Assembly: GCF_014842995.1 (NCBI RefSeq)
Contig: NZ_JACYXL010000008.1
Location: 1-64,000, forward strand
Source of the DNA: Rhodanobacter sp. 7MK24
GTDB lineage: Bacteria > Pseudomonadota > Gammaproteobacteria > Xanthomonadales > Rhodanobacteraceae
Length of the DNA: 64,000 bases
Reading direction: 5' to 3'
Shown: positions 1 through 9,028 of the stretch, piece after piece
Layout of the letters: every line of letters begins with the position of its first letter
How positions within the stretch are numbered: the stretch's first letter is position 1
Notes under the pieces: generated by a model
Database searches by the model: none
What the model saw: the letters and a program-made list of their open reading frames with translations, nothing else
Told to the model about the DNA's origin: nothing
Made by a program: the position numbers and the translations under genes

Positions 1-2478
1 AGCGGCTACGACGCCAAGTACGGCCGTTCGGCCGGCGGCGTGATCAGCCAGATCGGCAAGAGCGGCACCAACGACTGGCACTTCGGTGGCCAGGTCCTGT
101 GGGCGCCGGCGTTCGCGCAGGACGGCTACAACAACTGGTACTACAGCAACCCGAGATTCACCTCGGCGAATGCCGGTGGCCCGGCAAGTGCCGGTGGCAA
201 TTACCAGCCAAACGAAGCCTATGGCCAGATGTACCAGCCCAACAAGGCGGCGGGTACCAACACGTGGAATACCGTCTACGACGCGTACGTCAGCGGTCCG
301 CTGATCCAGGACAAGCTGTTCTTCTTCCTGTCGGCCGAATCCGACAAGACGCAGTACAACAACGAGGCGGACAACGTCACGGCCGGAAAGGTCTACAGCC
401 AGCGTCAGAGCCAGCCCAAGTACTACGCCAAGCTGGACTGGAACATCAACGACAGCAACATCCTGTCGCTGACGAACATCTACAACGGGTGGACCCGTGA
501 TCCGGCCACCTACTCCGACTACAGCTACGACAACAACCAGTACACGAAGGGCGCTTTCTCGAACTACGGCCTGGAACAGAAGAACACCTTCGACATCTGG
601 ATCGGCAAGTACACCTCGTACATCACCGACGACCTGACGCTGAATCTGATGTACGGCAAGATGAGCGGCAAGTACTACACCGCGTTCGGCCCGGACTACG
701 ATGCCGACCTGCCCAATATCCTTACCGCGTCGCAGCAGGTCGGTGCGCCGTGCAGTCACGGCTGCACCAACAGCAACATCTACACCACCGTCAACAATTC
801 GAGTCATACGTCGGAAGATCGCAACCTGCGCCTCGATCTCGACTGGAAACTGGGCAACCACGACCTCCAGTTCGGTATCGACAACGACAACAGCGTGGAC
901 CGCATGGATGGCTCGGAGATGACCGGTCCGGGTTACCAGAGCGGCAACGGTTATGCCTGGACGTACGGCCCGGGCTACGTGGCCCAGTACCGGTTCAGCA
1001 CCCTCACCACGTCACTGGTGGTCAGGCAGCGTGCCCAGTACATCGAGGACAACTGGCAGGTGACGCCCAACCTGCTGTTGAACATCGGCCTGCGCGATGA
1101 CGAATTCACCAACTACAACCCGGCGGGCGAAGCCTACCTGCGCCTGACCAAGCCGCAGTGGGCGCCGCGTCTGGGCTTCAGCTGGGATGTGTTCGGCGAC
1201 TCCAGCATGAAGGTGTTCGGCAACGCTGGCCGCTACTACCTGGCGATGCCTGCCTCGGTGGCGCTGCGCGAAGCCAGCAACCCGCTGTTCACGTACACTT
1301 ACTTCACTTACACCGGCGTCAATGCCGACGGCACCCCGCAGGGTGTGGCGGCGGCACCTGTGGGGATTTGCTCTGTTGCTACCTGTGCCGGTGCCGCTGG
1401 CAACGAATTTATCGTCAACAACGAAAACGGCAGCCTGGTCAATCCGAAGGCGGCAGCAGCGGCCAACCTCAAGGCCGAATACCAGGATCAGTTCGTCCTG
1501 GGCATGCAGCAACAGTTCAAGATGTTCGACCAGAGCTGGGTGTACGGCGTCACTGGCACCGTGAACAAGCTGGGTCGTGTCATCGACGACTTCGATCCGC
1601 AGGTCTATGCGGGGATCGGTTCGGCTGACACGGCGCTTCTCGACCTGGCCAAGGCCCAGGGCGTGAGCATCAATACGGCCCTGCTCAGCGGCAGCACGCT
1701 GATCAACCCGGGCAGCAGCATGGTGCTGAACGTTCCGACCACCTCGGGTGGTTGGGCGCAGGTCACGATGCCGGGCTCCGCCTTCAACTACCCGAAGGTG
1801 AAGCGCAATTACTACTCGCTGGACCTGTACCTGGAGCACGTGTTCGACGGCAAGTGGTACGGCAAGATCGACTACGTGTTCTCGCGCAGCTACGGCGATA
1901 CCGAAGGTCCGGTGCAGTCGAACATCGGTCAGGGCGGCAGCTCGCAGTCGGGCACCGAGCAGTGGGACTTCTGGCAGATCATGCAGTACGCTAACGGCGA
2001 CCAGGCCAACGACCAGAAGCACCAGTTGCGCCTCTACGGTTCGTACAACATCACCCCGGAATGGAGGGTCGGTGCGACCTACCGCATCGCTTCGGGTACG
2101 CCGGAATCCTGCCTGGGTTGGTACGGCCCCGGCCAGACCAATTACCAGAACTACGCTTCGGTTTCGACGGGTGGCGGCGCGTACCACTGGTGCGGTGGCG
2201 TGCCGACGCCGCCGGGCACCACCGGCTTCACGCCGTGGACGCACCAGTTGGACCTGCAGCTGGATTACCGTCCGGCGTTTGCGAAGAGCCGGTTGGATTT
2301 CCAGCTGCAAATCCACAACGTGTTCAACGAGCAGAAGGTCACGCAGATCAGCCCGGAGTACGGCACGACGACGTACTCCGCGGCAAATGGCACGCCTGGG
2401 CCGATGCCGGACTATCTGTCCCCGGTTGGCATGGAAGCGCCGCGTTACGTGCAGTTCGGTATCACGTACGATTACTGA
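1..2478 (+). CDS. TonB-dependent receptor (Oar-like), 3' part
   Basis: The frame is open from the first base, so this is the C-terminal 825 codons of a larger outer-membrane receptor. The visible part begins just after the plug-barrel signature: YGRSAGGVISQIGKSGTND matches the GR(S/T)GGV motif of Oar-like receptors. The rest is the beta-barrel, rich in Tyr, Asn and Gly with alternating hydrophobic strands, ending in the aromatic outer-membrane insertion signal VQFGITYDY. Such receptors take up substrates too large for porins, using energy from TonB-ExbBD. The substrate cannot be read from the sequence. Two Cys pairs (CSHGC, and CSVATC) probably form disulfides in extracellular loops. The signal peptide, TonB box and most of the plug lie upstream of the window. 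A strong terminator follows within 50 bases. Confidence 0.92.
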   Translation, partial: SGYDAKYGRSAGGVISQIGKSGTNDWHFGGQVLWAPAFAQDGYNNWYYSNPRFTSANAGGPASAGGNYQPNEAYGQMYQPNKAAGTNTWNTVYDAYVSGPLIQDKLFFFLSAESDKTQYNNEADNVTAGKVYSQRQSQPKYYAKLDWNINDSNILSLTNIYNGWTRDPATYSDYSYDNNQYTKGAFSNYGLEQKNTFDIWIGKYTSYITDDLTLNLMYGKMSGKYYTAFGPDYDADLPNILTASQQVGAPCSHGCTNSNIYTTVNNSSHTSEDRNLRLDLDWKLGNHDLQFGIDNDNSVDRMDGSEMTGPGYQSGNGYAWTYGPGYVAQYRFSTLTTSLVVRQRAQYIEDNWQVTPNLLLNIGLRDDEFTNYNPAGEAYLRLTKPQWAPRLGFSWDVFGDSSMKVFGNAGRYYLAMPASVALREASNPLFTYTYFTYTGVNADGTPQGVAAAPVGICSVATCAGAAGNEFIVNNENGSLVNPKAAAAANLKAEYQDQFVLGMQQQFKMFDQSWVYGVTGTVNKLGRVIDDFDPQVYAGIGSADTALLDLAKAQGVSINTALLSGSTLINPGSSMVLNVPTTSGGWAQVTMPGSAFNYPKVKRNYYSLDLYLEHVFDGKWYGKIDYVFSRSYGDTEGPVQSNIGQGGSSQSGTEQWDFWQIMQYANGDQANDQKHQLRLYGSYNITPEWRVGATYRIASGTPESCLGWYGPGQTNYQNYASVSTGGGAYHWCGGVPTPPGTTGFTPWTHQLDLQLDYRPAFAKSRLDFQLQIHNVFNEQKVTQISPEYGTTTYSAANGTPGPMPDYLSPVGMEAPRYVQFGITYDY

Positions 2479-2523
2479 TGACCGCAACAACAGGCCCCTG
2501 GGGATCGGGGTTTGGAGAAACGC

Positions 2524-2551
2524 AAAGGCCGCCGGGAGACCGGCGGCCTTT
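2524..2551 (+). terminator. Rho-independent terminator of the TonB receptor gene
   Basis: A perfect 12-bp G+C-rich stem (2524-2535 with 2540-2551) with a GAGA loop, starting in AAA and ending in TTT, then TGCTTCTGCTTCT. It lies 45 bases after the receptor stop codon. The gene on the other side is convergent and ends at 2733. Confidence 0.9.
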
Positions 2552-2732
2552 TGCTTCTGCTTCTGGCTTGTCAGAAAGTGTGCGTGATAGCTCCTGTGTC
2601 AGGGCACCTGGAAGGCTTTCGATGGATTGCCAGGCGGCGCGGCCTTGTGTCGTCCGTCAAGGAGGCCATCACGCTGCAGGCCAGCAGGGCTGTGCTCTGT
2701 GAAGTCAGAGGCCCCAGAGAGTTGAGGGGCGG

Positions 2733-4304
2733 TCAGGCGATACCATGCTGTCGCAGCAGGTCGCGCAATGGATCCAGCAGGGCGCCATAGCGGGCCGAAC
2801 GGGCGGTGTCCGATCGCAGTGGTTGTCGCACCTGGGCAGCGCTGGCAGTGCTGTAGACGGGACGGGCAGTCTTGTGGAATTCCATGCAGGCCGATTCGAA
2901 TGGCAAATTGCAGAACGCCAGCAGTTCGCGGATCCTGCCTTCCGGGTCGGCCAGCATGTCTTCGTAGACGTGATCGTGGCAGCGACCAGGGAAGCGATGC
3001 TGCCAGAAACGGCTCAGGCGGTCGTAACCGACGTAGTAATGCACCATGGATTCAAGGTCGCAGCTGAAATCGGCGCCTTCGCCGAGCAACTGGCGATAAC
3101 AGGCAAAGCAGGTTTCCAGCGGGTCGCGCCGGGTATTCACCACGCGGGCGCCCGGTAGCATCGCCAGTACAGGGCCGACCAGCGACCAGTTGCCCAGATT
3201 CTTGTCAGTGAACCGGGGTTTGTCCTTGCGCCAGTGCGCGGTGCGCTCCAGGTATTCACAGCCGAGTCGATGCCAGTCTTCGGCCGTGGCCCGCGGAGCC
3301 CATCCGCCGAGCGTTTGTTGCCTGCGTCTGGATTCGCCTGCGAGGACGCTAGCCAAGTCCGGTATTTCGTTGGCGCCTTCCACCTGGGAATGGGAGGCAA
3401 GGATGTGCTCGGTAAGCGTCGATCCCGAGCGCGGCAGGCAGGCAATGAAAATGACCTCGCTGCCGAGGCCTGGGTTCACTGGAGGAGGCAGCGGCTGGGT
3501 GAAGGCTCGGATGAGATTGTCGACCCGTCGGTGTTCGGCTGCGATATCCCATGAGGTGTAGCGGCGTTTTATGGCGTTCGCCGTTTGCAGGGTATGGAAG
3601 GAGGCTGCCAGGTCGTGCTGGTCTTCAAGCAGCTTGGCCAGCGCAAAACCCAGCCACACGCGATCGTCGGCCGAGAGGCCGGGCCGTTCCAGCAGCTGCC
3701 TGATGTGCTGGACCTCGATGCTGTCGAGCTTCACTGTCTTGAGGTTGGCCAGCGAGTACCAGGCTTCGGCATGATTCGGTTGGTGCCGCAGGACGCTGCG
3801 ATAAAGCCTGGCGGCTTCGTCGATGTCACCCAGGCCGCTAAGCACGCTGGCCAGGGTCATTCGCGTCATGACGTGCGTGGGGTCAAGCGCCATCGCCTGC
3901 TCCAGTACCGGTCGCGCTTCATCGGTATGCCGTGCAATGTGCAGGGTGCGGCCGAGGTTGTACCAGGGGGCACTCACATCGGGAGCCAGTTCGCAGGCGC
4001 GGCGCATGCTTGCGAAGGCGGCCTCGGGATCCCGGCACTGGAACAGGGCACTGCCGAGATTCATGTGCGCGTTGAAATCGTCGGGTTTCAACTCCACAGC
4101 TCGTCGCAGGAACTCGAGGGCTTTGCTCGCGCTGCCGCGCATGAGCTGCACGACGCCCGAAAGTCGCTGCACCTCGGCCGACGCTGGCGCGACGCGTGCA
4201 GCCAGCTTCAGGGTTTGCTCCGCGGTTGCCAGTTTTTGCGCCGTAATGGCGCGAGACGCGCTGGCCAGCAGATCGTTCAATGAAGGGGTGTCGGTAGGGA
4301 CCAT
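2733..4304 (-). CDS. TPR-repeat sulfotransferase family protein
   Basis: 523 residues. Residues about 25-220 are tetratricopeptide repeats (helical units such as NAHMNLGSALFQCRDPEAAF and APWYNLGRTLH). Residues from about 285 form a PAPS-dependent sulfotransferase domain (Sulfotransfer_3 type), with the 5'-phosphosulfate-binding loop PRSGST near residue 290 and a 3'-phosphate-binding region around VVNTRRDPLETCFACY. The family moves sulfate from PAPS to hydroxyl groups of carbohydrates, proteins or lipids; the acceptor here is unknown. I chose the ATG at 4304 because AGGAG lies 5 bases upstream. An ATG at 4358 in the same frame overlaps the previous stop (TGATG) and would add 18 residues. The gene is downstream of the glutaredoxin fusion gene on the same strand and convergent with the TonB receptor. 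Confidence 0.88.
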   Translation of the reverse strand: MVPTDTPSLNDLLASASRAITAQKLATAEQTLKLAARVAPASAEVQRLSGVVQLMRGSASKALEFLRRAVELKPDDFNAHMNLGSALFQCRDPEAAFASMRRACELAPDVSAPWYNLGRTLHIARHTDEARPVLEQAMALDPTHVMTRMTLASVLSGLGDIDEAARLYRSVLRHQPNHAEAWYSLANLKTVKLDSIEVQHIRQLLERPGLSADDRVWLGFALAKLLEDQHDLAASFHTLQTANAIKRRYTSWDIAAEHRRVDNLIRAFTQPLPPPVNPGLGSEVIFIACLPRSGSTLTEHILASHSQVEGANEIPDLASVLAGESRRRQQTLGGWAPRATAEDWHRLGCEYLERTAHWRKDKPRFTDKNLGNWSLVGPVLAMLPGARVVNTRRDPLETCFACYRQLLGEGADFSCDLESMVHYYVGYDRLSRFWQHRFPGRCHDHVYEDMLADPEGRIRELLAFCNLPFESACMEFHKTARPVYSTASAAQVRQPLRSDTARSARYGALLDPLRDLLRQHGIA

Positions 4305-4357
4305 GAGGCTCCTGGCTGTTTCTGACCCGCTCCCGCATGAGGAGGCGGGGTTCGACA

Positions 4358-5260
4358 TCAGCGGTGTTCTTCCACCGCCAGCATCCCGCCGGCCACGTTG
4401 TGCACGTTGCTAAAACCATGCGCGGCGAAGCGCTCGGCCACGCCCTGGCTGGAAATGCCACGCGTGCAGATAAAGGCGAGTGCGGTGTCCTTGGGCAAGG
4501 TGGCGAGTGCTTCGTAGCCCTCGTCTTCGAGGATGCGTGCCTGCGGCAGCGGAGCAAGGTCCGCGCGCGCGGCGGCGGGTCGCACGTCGATCAGGGTGAT
4601 GTTGCCCGCGGCAAGACGTTGTTGCAGTTCCTGCACGGTCAGCGACTTCACTTCCTGCGCGCCGGGGAATTTCAGGCTCAGGCCTTCGCCCTGTACGGTG
4701 GACACCCAATCAATCACGATGCCCTTGGCGCGCTGGGCGCTGGCGGGGTCGAAGTGCACCTCGAGGCCGTTGGCGTGGGCCACGATGTCGTGCTCGCTGG
4801 CGGGTGCGAGCTGGAAGCCGGCGCTGTGGTCGGGGCCGATTTCCAGGTGCAGCGCAAGGCCCTGCGCGTTGGCGGTGCCTTCGCGGATGGCCTTGGCGGC
4901 GGCGTCGGTGACGGTGATTTCCGGCGGCGTGCGATCCGGCGCTGCGACGCCGAACAGCGCGTGCAGCTCGCCGCTGCCGTACATCTGGCGAATGATGTCG
5001 GCGCCGCCGACCAGCTCGCCTTCCACGTAGAGCTGCGGGATGGTGGGCCAGTCGCCGTAGGCCTTGATGCCCTCGCGGATCTCCGGGTCGTCCAGCACGT
5101 TCACCGTGTGGTAGTCCGGCAGCAGCTCGTTGAGCGTGTTGGTCGCGGCGGCGGAGAAACCGCACATCGGCTGGTGGCGATGTCCCTTCATGAACAGCAC
5201 CACGCGGTGGCTCTTGAGCAGGGATTCGATACGTTCGCGGGTGGTGGCGTCGAGGGACAT
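4358..5260 (-). CDS. Monothiol glutaredoxin / IscA-like / rhodanese fusion
   Basis: 300 residues in three parts. Residues 1-105 are a Grx4-type monothiol glutaredoxin with active site CGFS (Cys33) and the conserved WPTIPQLYVEGELVGG segment; Grx4 proteins carry and pass on [2Fe-2S] clusters. Residues about 110-200 resemble the HesB/IscA scaffold fold (LEVHFDPASAQRAKGIVIDW) but lack its three cluster-binding cysteines. Residues about 205-300 are a rhodanese domain with active-site loop CTRGISSQ (Cys265). The predicted role is cytosolic iron-sulfur or sulfur trafficking. The ATG at 5260 is preceded by GGAG 8 bases upstream; an in-frame ATG 15 bases earlier is less well placed. The TGA overlaps a possible ATG of the sulfotransferase gene, so co-transcription is likely. 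Confidence 0.88.
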   Translation of the reverse strand: MSLDATTRERIESLLKSHRVVLFMKGHRHQPMCGFSAAATNTLNELLPDYHTVNVLDDPEIREGIKAYGDWPTIPQLYVEGELVGGADIIRQMYGSGELHALFGVAAPDRTPPEITVTDAAAKAIREGTANAQGLALHLEIGPDHSAGFQLAPASEHDIVAHANGLEVHFDPASAQRAKGIVIDWVSTVQGEGLSLKFPGAQEVKSLTVQELQQRLAAGNITLIDVRPAAARADLAPLPQARILEDEGYEALATLPKDTALAFICTRGISSQGVAERFAAHGFSNVHNVAGGMLAVEEHR

Positions 5261-5324
5261 GGGAGGCTCCGGCAAAGAAGGTCAATGATACCTCCTGCCG
5301 ATATGACGCCTCCCCCGCGCGGCT

Positions 5325-5927
5325 TCAAGCCGTCAGCATTGCGCGAGCCACGGGCAGCGCGGCCTCGGTCCATAACGTGTACTGCGCGGCCGAGGGGTGC
5401 AGGCCGTCGTCGGCGAGCAGGCCGGGGTGCCGGCGCGAGATCGGCGTGATGTCCACCCAGTGCGCGCCCGCCAGCAGGGTTTCATCGCGGGCGGCAGCGT
5501 TGTACGCGTCCAGCTCGGTGGCGATGCGTGCGATGTCGCGGCCGCCGTCGCGCGCGAAGGGGGTGACGCCCCAGTCGGGAATCGACAGCACCAGCGTACG
5601 TCCGGGACGGCCGTCAGCCAGTGCGACTGCACGTTGCAGCAGGCGGCGGAACTCCCCCCGATAGTCGTCCAGACTGCGGCCGCGATACTGGTTGTTTACG
5701 CCGATCAGCAGGCTGACCAGGTCGTAACGTGGCGCGAAGGTCGCGCCATCCATTGCGCTGGAAAGCTCGTCGGTGGTCCAGCCGGTGGTGGCGAGGATGG
5801 TCGGATCAGCCAGCGCCTTGCCTTCGTCGCGCAGCATGGCAGCCAATTGCATCGGCCAACGACTTTCGGTCGGTACGCTTTCGCCTATGGTGTAGGAATC
5901 GCCGAGAGCGAGATAGGTCGATGGCAT
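5325..5927 (-). CDS. SGNH/GDSL-family hydrolase
   Basis: 200 residues. It has the SGNH blocks in order: block I LALGDSYTIGE (nucleophile Ser about residue 11), a Gly-containing block II, block III as LLIGVNNQYRG (GVNN instead of the usual GxND), and block V DDGLHPSAAQY with the Asp-His pair. These are esterases, lipases or acylhydrolases. There is no signal peptide, so a cytosolic esterase is likely; the substrate is unknown. Upstream in-frame ATGs would read through the repeat block at 5944-6101, giving low-complexity sequence, so the start at 5927 is preferred. It lies 64 bases before the glutaredoxin fusion gene on the same strand. Confidence 0.85.
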   Translation of the reverse strand: MPSTYLALGDSYTIGESVPTESRWPMQLAAMLRDEGKALADPTILATTGWTTDELSSAMDGATFAPRYDLVSLLIGVNNQYRGRSLDDYRGEFRRLLQRAVALADGRPGRTLVLSIPDWGVTPFARDGGRDIARIATELDAYNAAARDETLLAGAHWVDITPISRRHPGLLADDGLHPSAAQYTLWTEAALPVARAMLTA

Positions 5928-5943
5928 GCGAGTTTCCTGCGCT

Positions 5944-6101
5944 TCCTTCTCCCCCTCGGGAGAGGTGGCCCGGAGGGCCGGATGAGGTTCGGGGCAGAGT
6001 GTGGTGGCGAGGGTATCCGAACCCTCACCCATCCCCTCTTCCTCGCTGCTCAGAGCAGGACCATCCATGGCCCTTCCCCGCGTCCGACGGGAGAGGGGCT
6101 T
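5944..6101. repeat. REP-like intergenic repeat block
   Basis: It contains the short hairpin TCTCCCCCTCGGGAGAGG, a second small hairpin GGCCCGGAGGGCC followed by GGATGAGG, then, about 60 bases on, inverted-sense material (CCCTCACCC, CCCCTC, and GGGAGAGGGGCT near the end). This pairing of GAGAGG and GGATGAGG/GGTGAGGGG modules in opposite senses is the layout of the other three blocks in the window (12749, 37690, 38056). It separates alaA from the SGNH hydrolase gene. Confidence 0.7.
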
Positions 6102-6107
6102 TGAATA

Positions 6108-7382
6108 TCACGCCACGGCAGCGCGACGGGGCTGCTCGGCTGCCATGCGCATCAGCACCTGCTCGATGCGCGCGAACACCTCGCGCAACTGGGCGGGCTG
6201 CGGCAGCAGGGTGAGGCGCAGGTGGCGGCTGGCCGGCACGTTGAAGCTGGAGCCGGGCACCACCAGCACCGACTCCTCTTCCAGCAGGCGCAGCGCGAAG
6301 GCGTTGTCGTCAAAAGCCGGGATGGCGTCGGCGCGAACCCGCGGGAAGGCGTACAACGCACCGGCGGGCGAAACCACATCGAGGTAGGCGCTGGCGGCCA
6401 CGCCATCGAGCACGGCCTTGCGCGCTTCGTGCAGGCGTCCGCCCGGCGCGGTCAGCATGGTGATGGTGGGCGCGTCCTGCAGCGCAGGGATCACCGCCCA
6501 CTGCGCGGTGACGTTGGCGCACAGGCGCAGCGCGGCCAGCAGTTGCAGCGCGTCGCGGTAGTCGGCGCTGCGTGCGTGGTTGCCGGAAAGCGAGAGCCAG
6601 CCCACGCGGTAGCCGCAGGCGCGATGCACCTTGCTCAGGCCGCCGAAGCTCACGCAGGGAAGTTCGCCGGCGACTTCCGCCAGCGGCTGGAATGCCACGC
6701 CGTCGTAGAGGATCTCGTCGTAGATCTCGTCGGCCAGCAGCAGCAGGTTGTGCCGCGCGGCCACCGCCACGATGCGCTCCAGCAATGCGCGCGGATAGAC
6801 CGCGCCGGTGGGGTTGTTCGGGTTGATCAGTACAAGCGCGCGGGTGCGCGGTGTCACCAGTGCCTCGATCTCGTCGGCGTCGGGCACATGGCCGTTCTCC
6901 GCGAGGCAGCGGTAATAGCGTGGCTTGCCGCCGTTGAGGATGGTGGCGGCGCTCCACAGCGGGTAGTCGGGGCTGGGCAGCAGTACTTCGTCGCCGGGTT
7001 GCAGCAGGGCGCGCAGGCTGAGATCGATCAGCTCGCTGACGCCGTTGCCAATGAAGACGCGTTCCACGTCCACGTGGCGTGCGCCGCGCGCACGTTGCTG
7101 GGCGGCGATGGTTTCGCGGGCGGCTTCCAGGCCCTGTTCGTGCCCGTAGGCTTCGCTGTCGCGCAAGTGGCCGGCGATGGCCTCGCGCAGGTGCGGGGGT
7201 GTCTCGAAGCCGTAGCGGCCGGGGTTGCCGATGTTGAGCTTGATGATGTCGTGGCCGGCGGCCTCCAGCTCGCGTGCGCGCCGGGTGAGTGCGCCGCGGA
7301 TCTCGTAACGCACGTCCGCCAGATGCGTGCTGGGTTTGATCGAAGCCAACGCCGGAATCCTCGGTATCCTGGGCCGGCGCAT
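6108..7382 (-). CDS. alaA: Alanine aminotransferase (AlaA-type, PLP-dependent)
   Basis: 424 residues, class I/II aminotransferase fold. It follows E. coli AlaA closely from the N-terminus: IRGALTRRARELEAAGHDII, KLNIGNPG, FIGNGVSELIDL, PSPDYPLW, INPNNPTGAVYP and LADEIYDEILYDG. The PLP-binding lysine is Lys251 in SFGGLSK. The C-terminal Arg that binds the substrate carboxylate is in the HLRLTLLP region. The reaction is pyruvate + glutamate to alanine + 2-oxoglutarate, making this a main alanine synthesis route. The start at 7382 gives a short extension before the AlaA-like region; longer in-frame starts would overlap the divergent rsgA. The gene is followed by the repeat block at 5944-6101. Confidence 0.92.
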   Translation of the reverse strand: MRRPRIPRIPALASIKPSTHLADVRYEIRGALTRRARELEAAGHDIIKLNIGNPGRYGFETPPHLREAIAGHLRDSEAYGHEQGLEAARETIAAQQRARGARHVDVERVFIGNGVSELIDLSLRALLQPGDEVLLPSPDYPLWSAATILNGGKPRYYRCLAENGHVPDADEIEALVTPRTRALVLINPNNPTGAVYPRALLERIVAVAARHNLLLLADEIYDEILYDGVAFQPLAEVAGELPCVSFGGLSKVHRACGYRVGWLSLSGNHARSADYRDALQLLAALRLCANVTAQWAVIPALQDAPTITMLTAPGGRLHEARKAVLDGVAASAYLDVVSPAGALYAFPRVRADAIPAFDDNAFALRLLEEESVLVVPGSSFNVPASRHLRLTLLPQPAQLREVFARIEQVLMRMAAEQPRRAAVA

Positions 7383-7491
7383 GGCCGGGTTGCCGCCGAT
7401 CCTAGCAGCGTGGTGCGGTGCAGCGCGAGCCATTGCGCGGGCATTTCCGGGGCAGGGCATAATCGGGCCACTTGTCGAAGTCCCCAGTCTC

Positions 7492-8547
7492 ATGAGTGAT
7501 GCGGAAACGATAGAACGGCTACGGCGCATCGGTTGGCGCGGCGAAGCCCTGCCCGCGACCGGCCGGCGGCTGGCGCGGGTGGTGGCGCAGCACCGTGCGG
7601 GCTACGAGTTGCACGACGGCGAGCAGAGCTTCGGCGCACAGCCGGCCGGGCATTTCCTGAAACGCAGCCTCGACCCGGGCGAACGGCCGGCGGTGGGCGA
7701 TTTCGTGGAGATCGAGCCCGGCCAGCCGCCGCACATCGTCACCGTGTTGCCACGGCGCACCGTGTTGTCGCGCGCTGCCGCGGGCGAACGTTACGCGCGG
7801 CAGGTCATCGCCACCAATATCGATTGCGTGCTGGTGCTCACCGGGCTGGACGGCGACTACAACCCTGCGCGCATCGAGCGCTACCTTTCGCTGATCGAGG
7901 ACTCCGGTGCGCGGCCAGTGGTCCTGCTCAGCAAGACCGACCTGCACGAGGACGCCGCCGAACGCATCGCCGAGTTGCGTGCGCGGCTGGCGCCCGGCAC
8001 GGCGATCCACGCGATCAATGGCAAAGACGCTACCAGCGCGGCGCAACTCGCGCCCTACCTGCAGCCCGGTGACAGCGCGGTACTGGTGGGCTCCTCCGGC
8101 GCGGGCAAGTCCACGCTTACCAATACCCTGCTCGGTATCGACAGGATGGCCACCGGTGCGGTGCGCCACCACGACAGTCGCGGCCGCCACACCACCACGC
8201 ACCGCGCGCTGCTGCAACTGCCCACCGGCGGCTGCCTGATCGACACGCCGGGCATGCGCGAGCTGAAACTCACCGGCGAGGAGAACCTCGACCTGTTCGC
8301 CGACATCGAGGAACTGGCCGAAGCCTGCCGCTTCGCCGACTGCGGCCATGGCAGCGAACCCGGCTGCGCGGTGCAGGCCGCTCTGGACAGTGGCGAGCTG
8401 TCGCCCGAGCGCTGGCGCAACTACCTCAAGCTGCGCGATGAGCGCGAGGAGCAGGCCAGCACGCTGGAGGCGAAGCTGCGCCGTCAACGTGGAGGCCGTC
8501 CGGTCGAGCGGCCGCATGCGCCGCGCGGCAAGCGGGAACGGGAGTGA
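7492..8547 (+). CDS. rsgA: Small ribosomal subunit biogenesis GTPase RsgA
   Basis: 351 residues. An N-terminal OB-fold is followed by a circularly permuted GTPase domain: the TNIDCVLVLTGLDG and LLSKTDL (G4) region precedes the Walker A SSGAGKSTLTNTLLG (G1), then RHTTTHRALLQLP and DTPGMREL (G3). The C-terminal zinc-binding segment is CRFADCGHGSEPGC. RsgA binds the 30S subunit late in maturation and releases RbfA on GTP hydrolysis. The ATG at 7492 matches the family start. It is divergent from alaA with 109 bases between them. Confidence 0.95.
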   Translation: MSDAETIERLRRIGWRGEALPATGRRLARVVAQHRAGYELHDGEQSFGAQPAGHFLKRSLDPGERPAVGDFVEIEPGQPPHIVTVLPRRTVLSRAAAGERYARQVIATNIDCVLVLTGLDGDYNPARIERYLSLIEDSGARPVVLLSKTDLHEDAAERIAELRARLAPGTAIHAINGKDATSAAQLAPYLQPGDSAVLVGSSGAGKSTLTNTLLGIDRMATGAVRHHDSRGRHTTTHRALLQLPTGGCLIDTPGMRELKLTGEENLDLFADIEELAEACRFADCGHGSEPGCAVQAALDSGELSPERWRNYLKLRDEREEQASTLEAKLRRQRGGRPVERPHAPRGKRERE

Positions 8548-8551
8548 CGGC

Positions 8552-9028
8552 ATGCGGCAGACGCCAACCAGGCTCGGAATGCGCCGGCTTTCGGCCTTGG
8601 CCAAGCCGGACCATGACCGTTATTACACCCTTGCGATCTTGGGGTTCATGTTGCTGGCCATGGTGGCGGGCGGCCTTGCATGGCGCGATGGCCACACGTC
8701 GTGGCTGGCGATGCTGGGTGTCTGGTCGGCGCCGGCCATCGCGATACTCGCGACGCGCGGCCGCCGGCTGCTGGCACCCCCTGTGATCGATGAAGTCCTG
8801 GTGGAGGACGGAGACTTGCTGTTGAAGCGTGGCGAGGAGTCCGACCGCGCGCCCTTGGAGAATATCGCGATGGTGGAGGCGGAGCGTCGGAGCAACCTCG
8901 TCACGTTGGAGTTGGACCCGCCGTGCGTGTTTGGCGACCGGGTCCACTTCATCACGCGGCGCGGCGCGGCGGGCGATATTGGCGCCGAGTTGCGCCAGCG
9001 CATCGCCGAAGCGCGGCGGCACGCATGA
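8552..9028 (+). CDS. Small membrane protein of unknown function
   Basis: 158 residues. Two hydrophobic segments lie near residues 25-45 (TLAILGFMLLAMVAGGLAW) and 50-70 (LAMLGVWSAPAIAILA). They are followed by a soluble domain with a beta-rich pattern (EVLVEDGDLLLKRGEESDRA, NLVTLELDPPCVFGDRVHF) that looks like a PH-like or bPH-type fold, which is only an impression. It starts 4 bases after the rsgA stop and its stop overlaps the next start (ATGA), so it is probably translated with its neighbours. No known family recognised. Confidence 0.75.
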   Translation: MRQTPTRLGMRRLSALAKPDHDRYYTLAILGFMLLAMVAGGLAWRDGHTSWLAMLGVWSAPAIAILATRGRRLLAPPVIDEVLVEDGDLLLKRGEESDRAPLENIAMVEAERRSNLVTLELDPPCVFGDRVHFITRRGAAGDIGAELRQRIAEARRHA

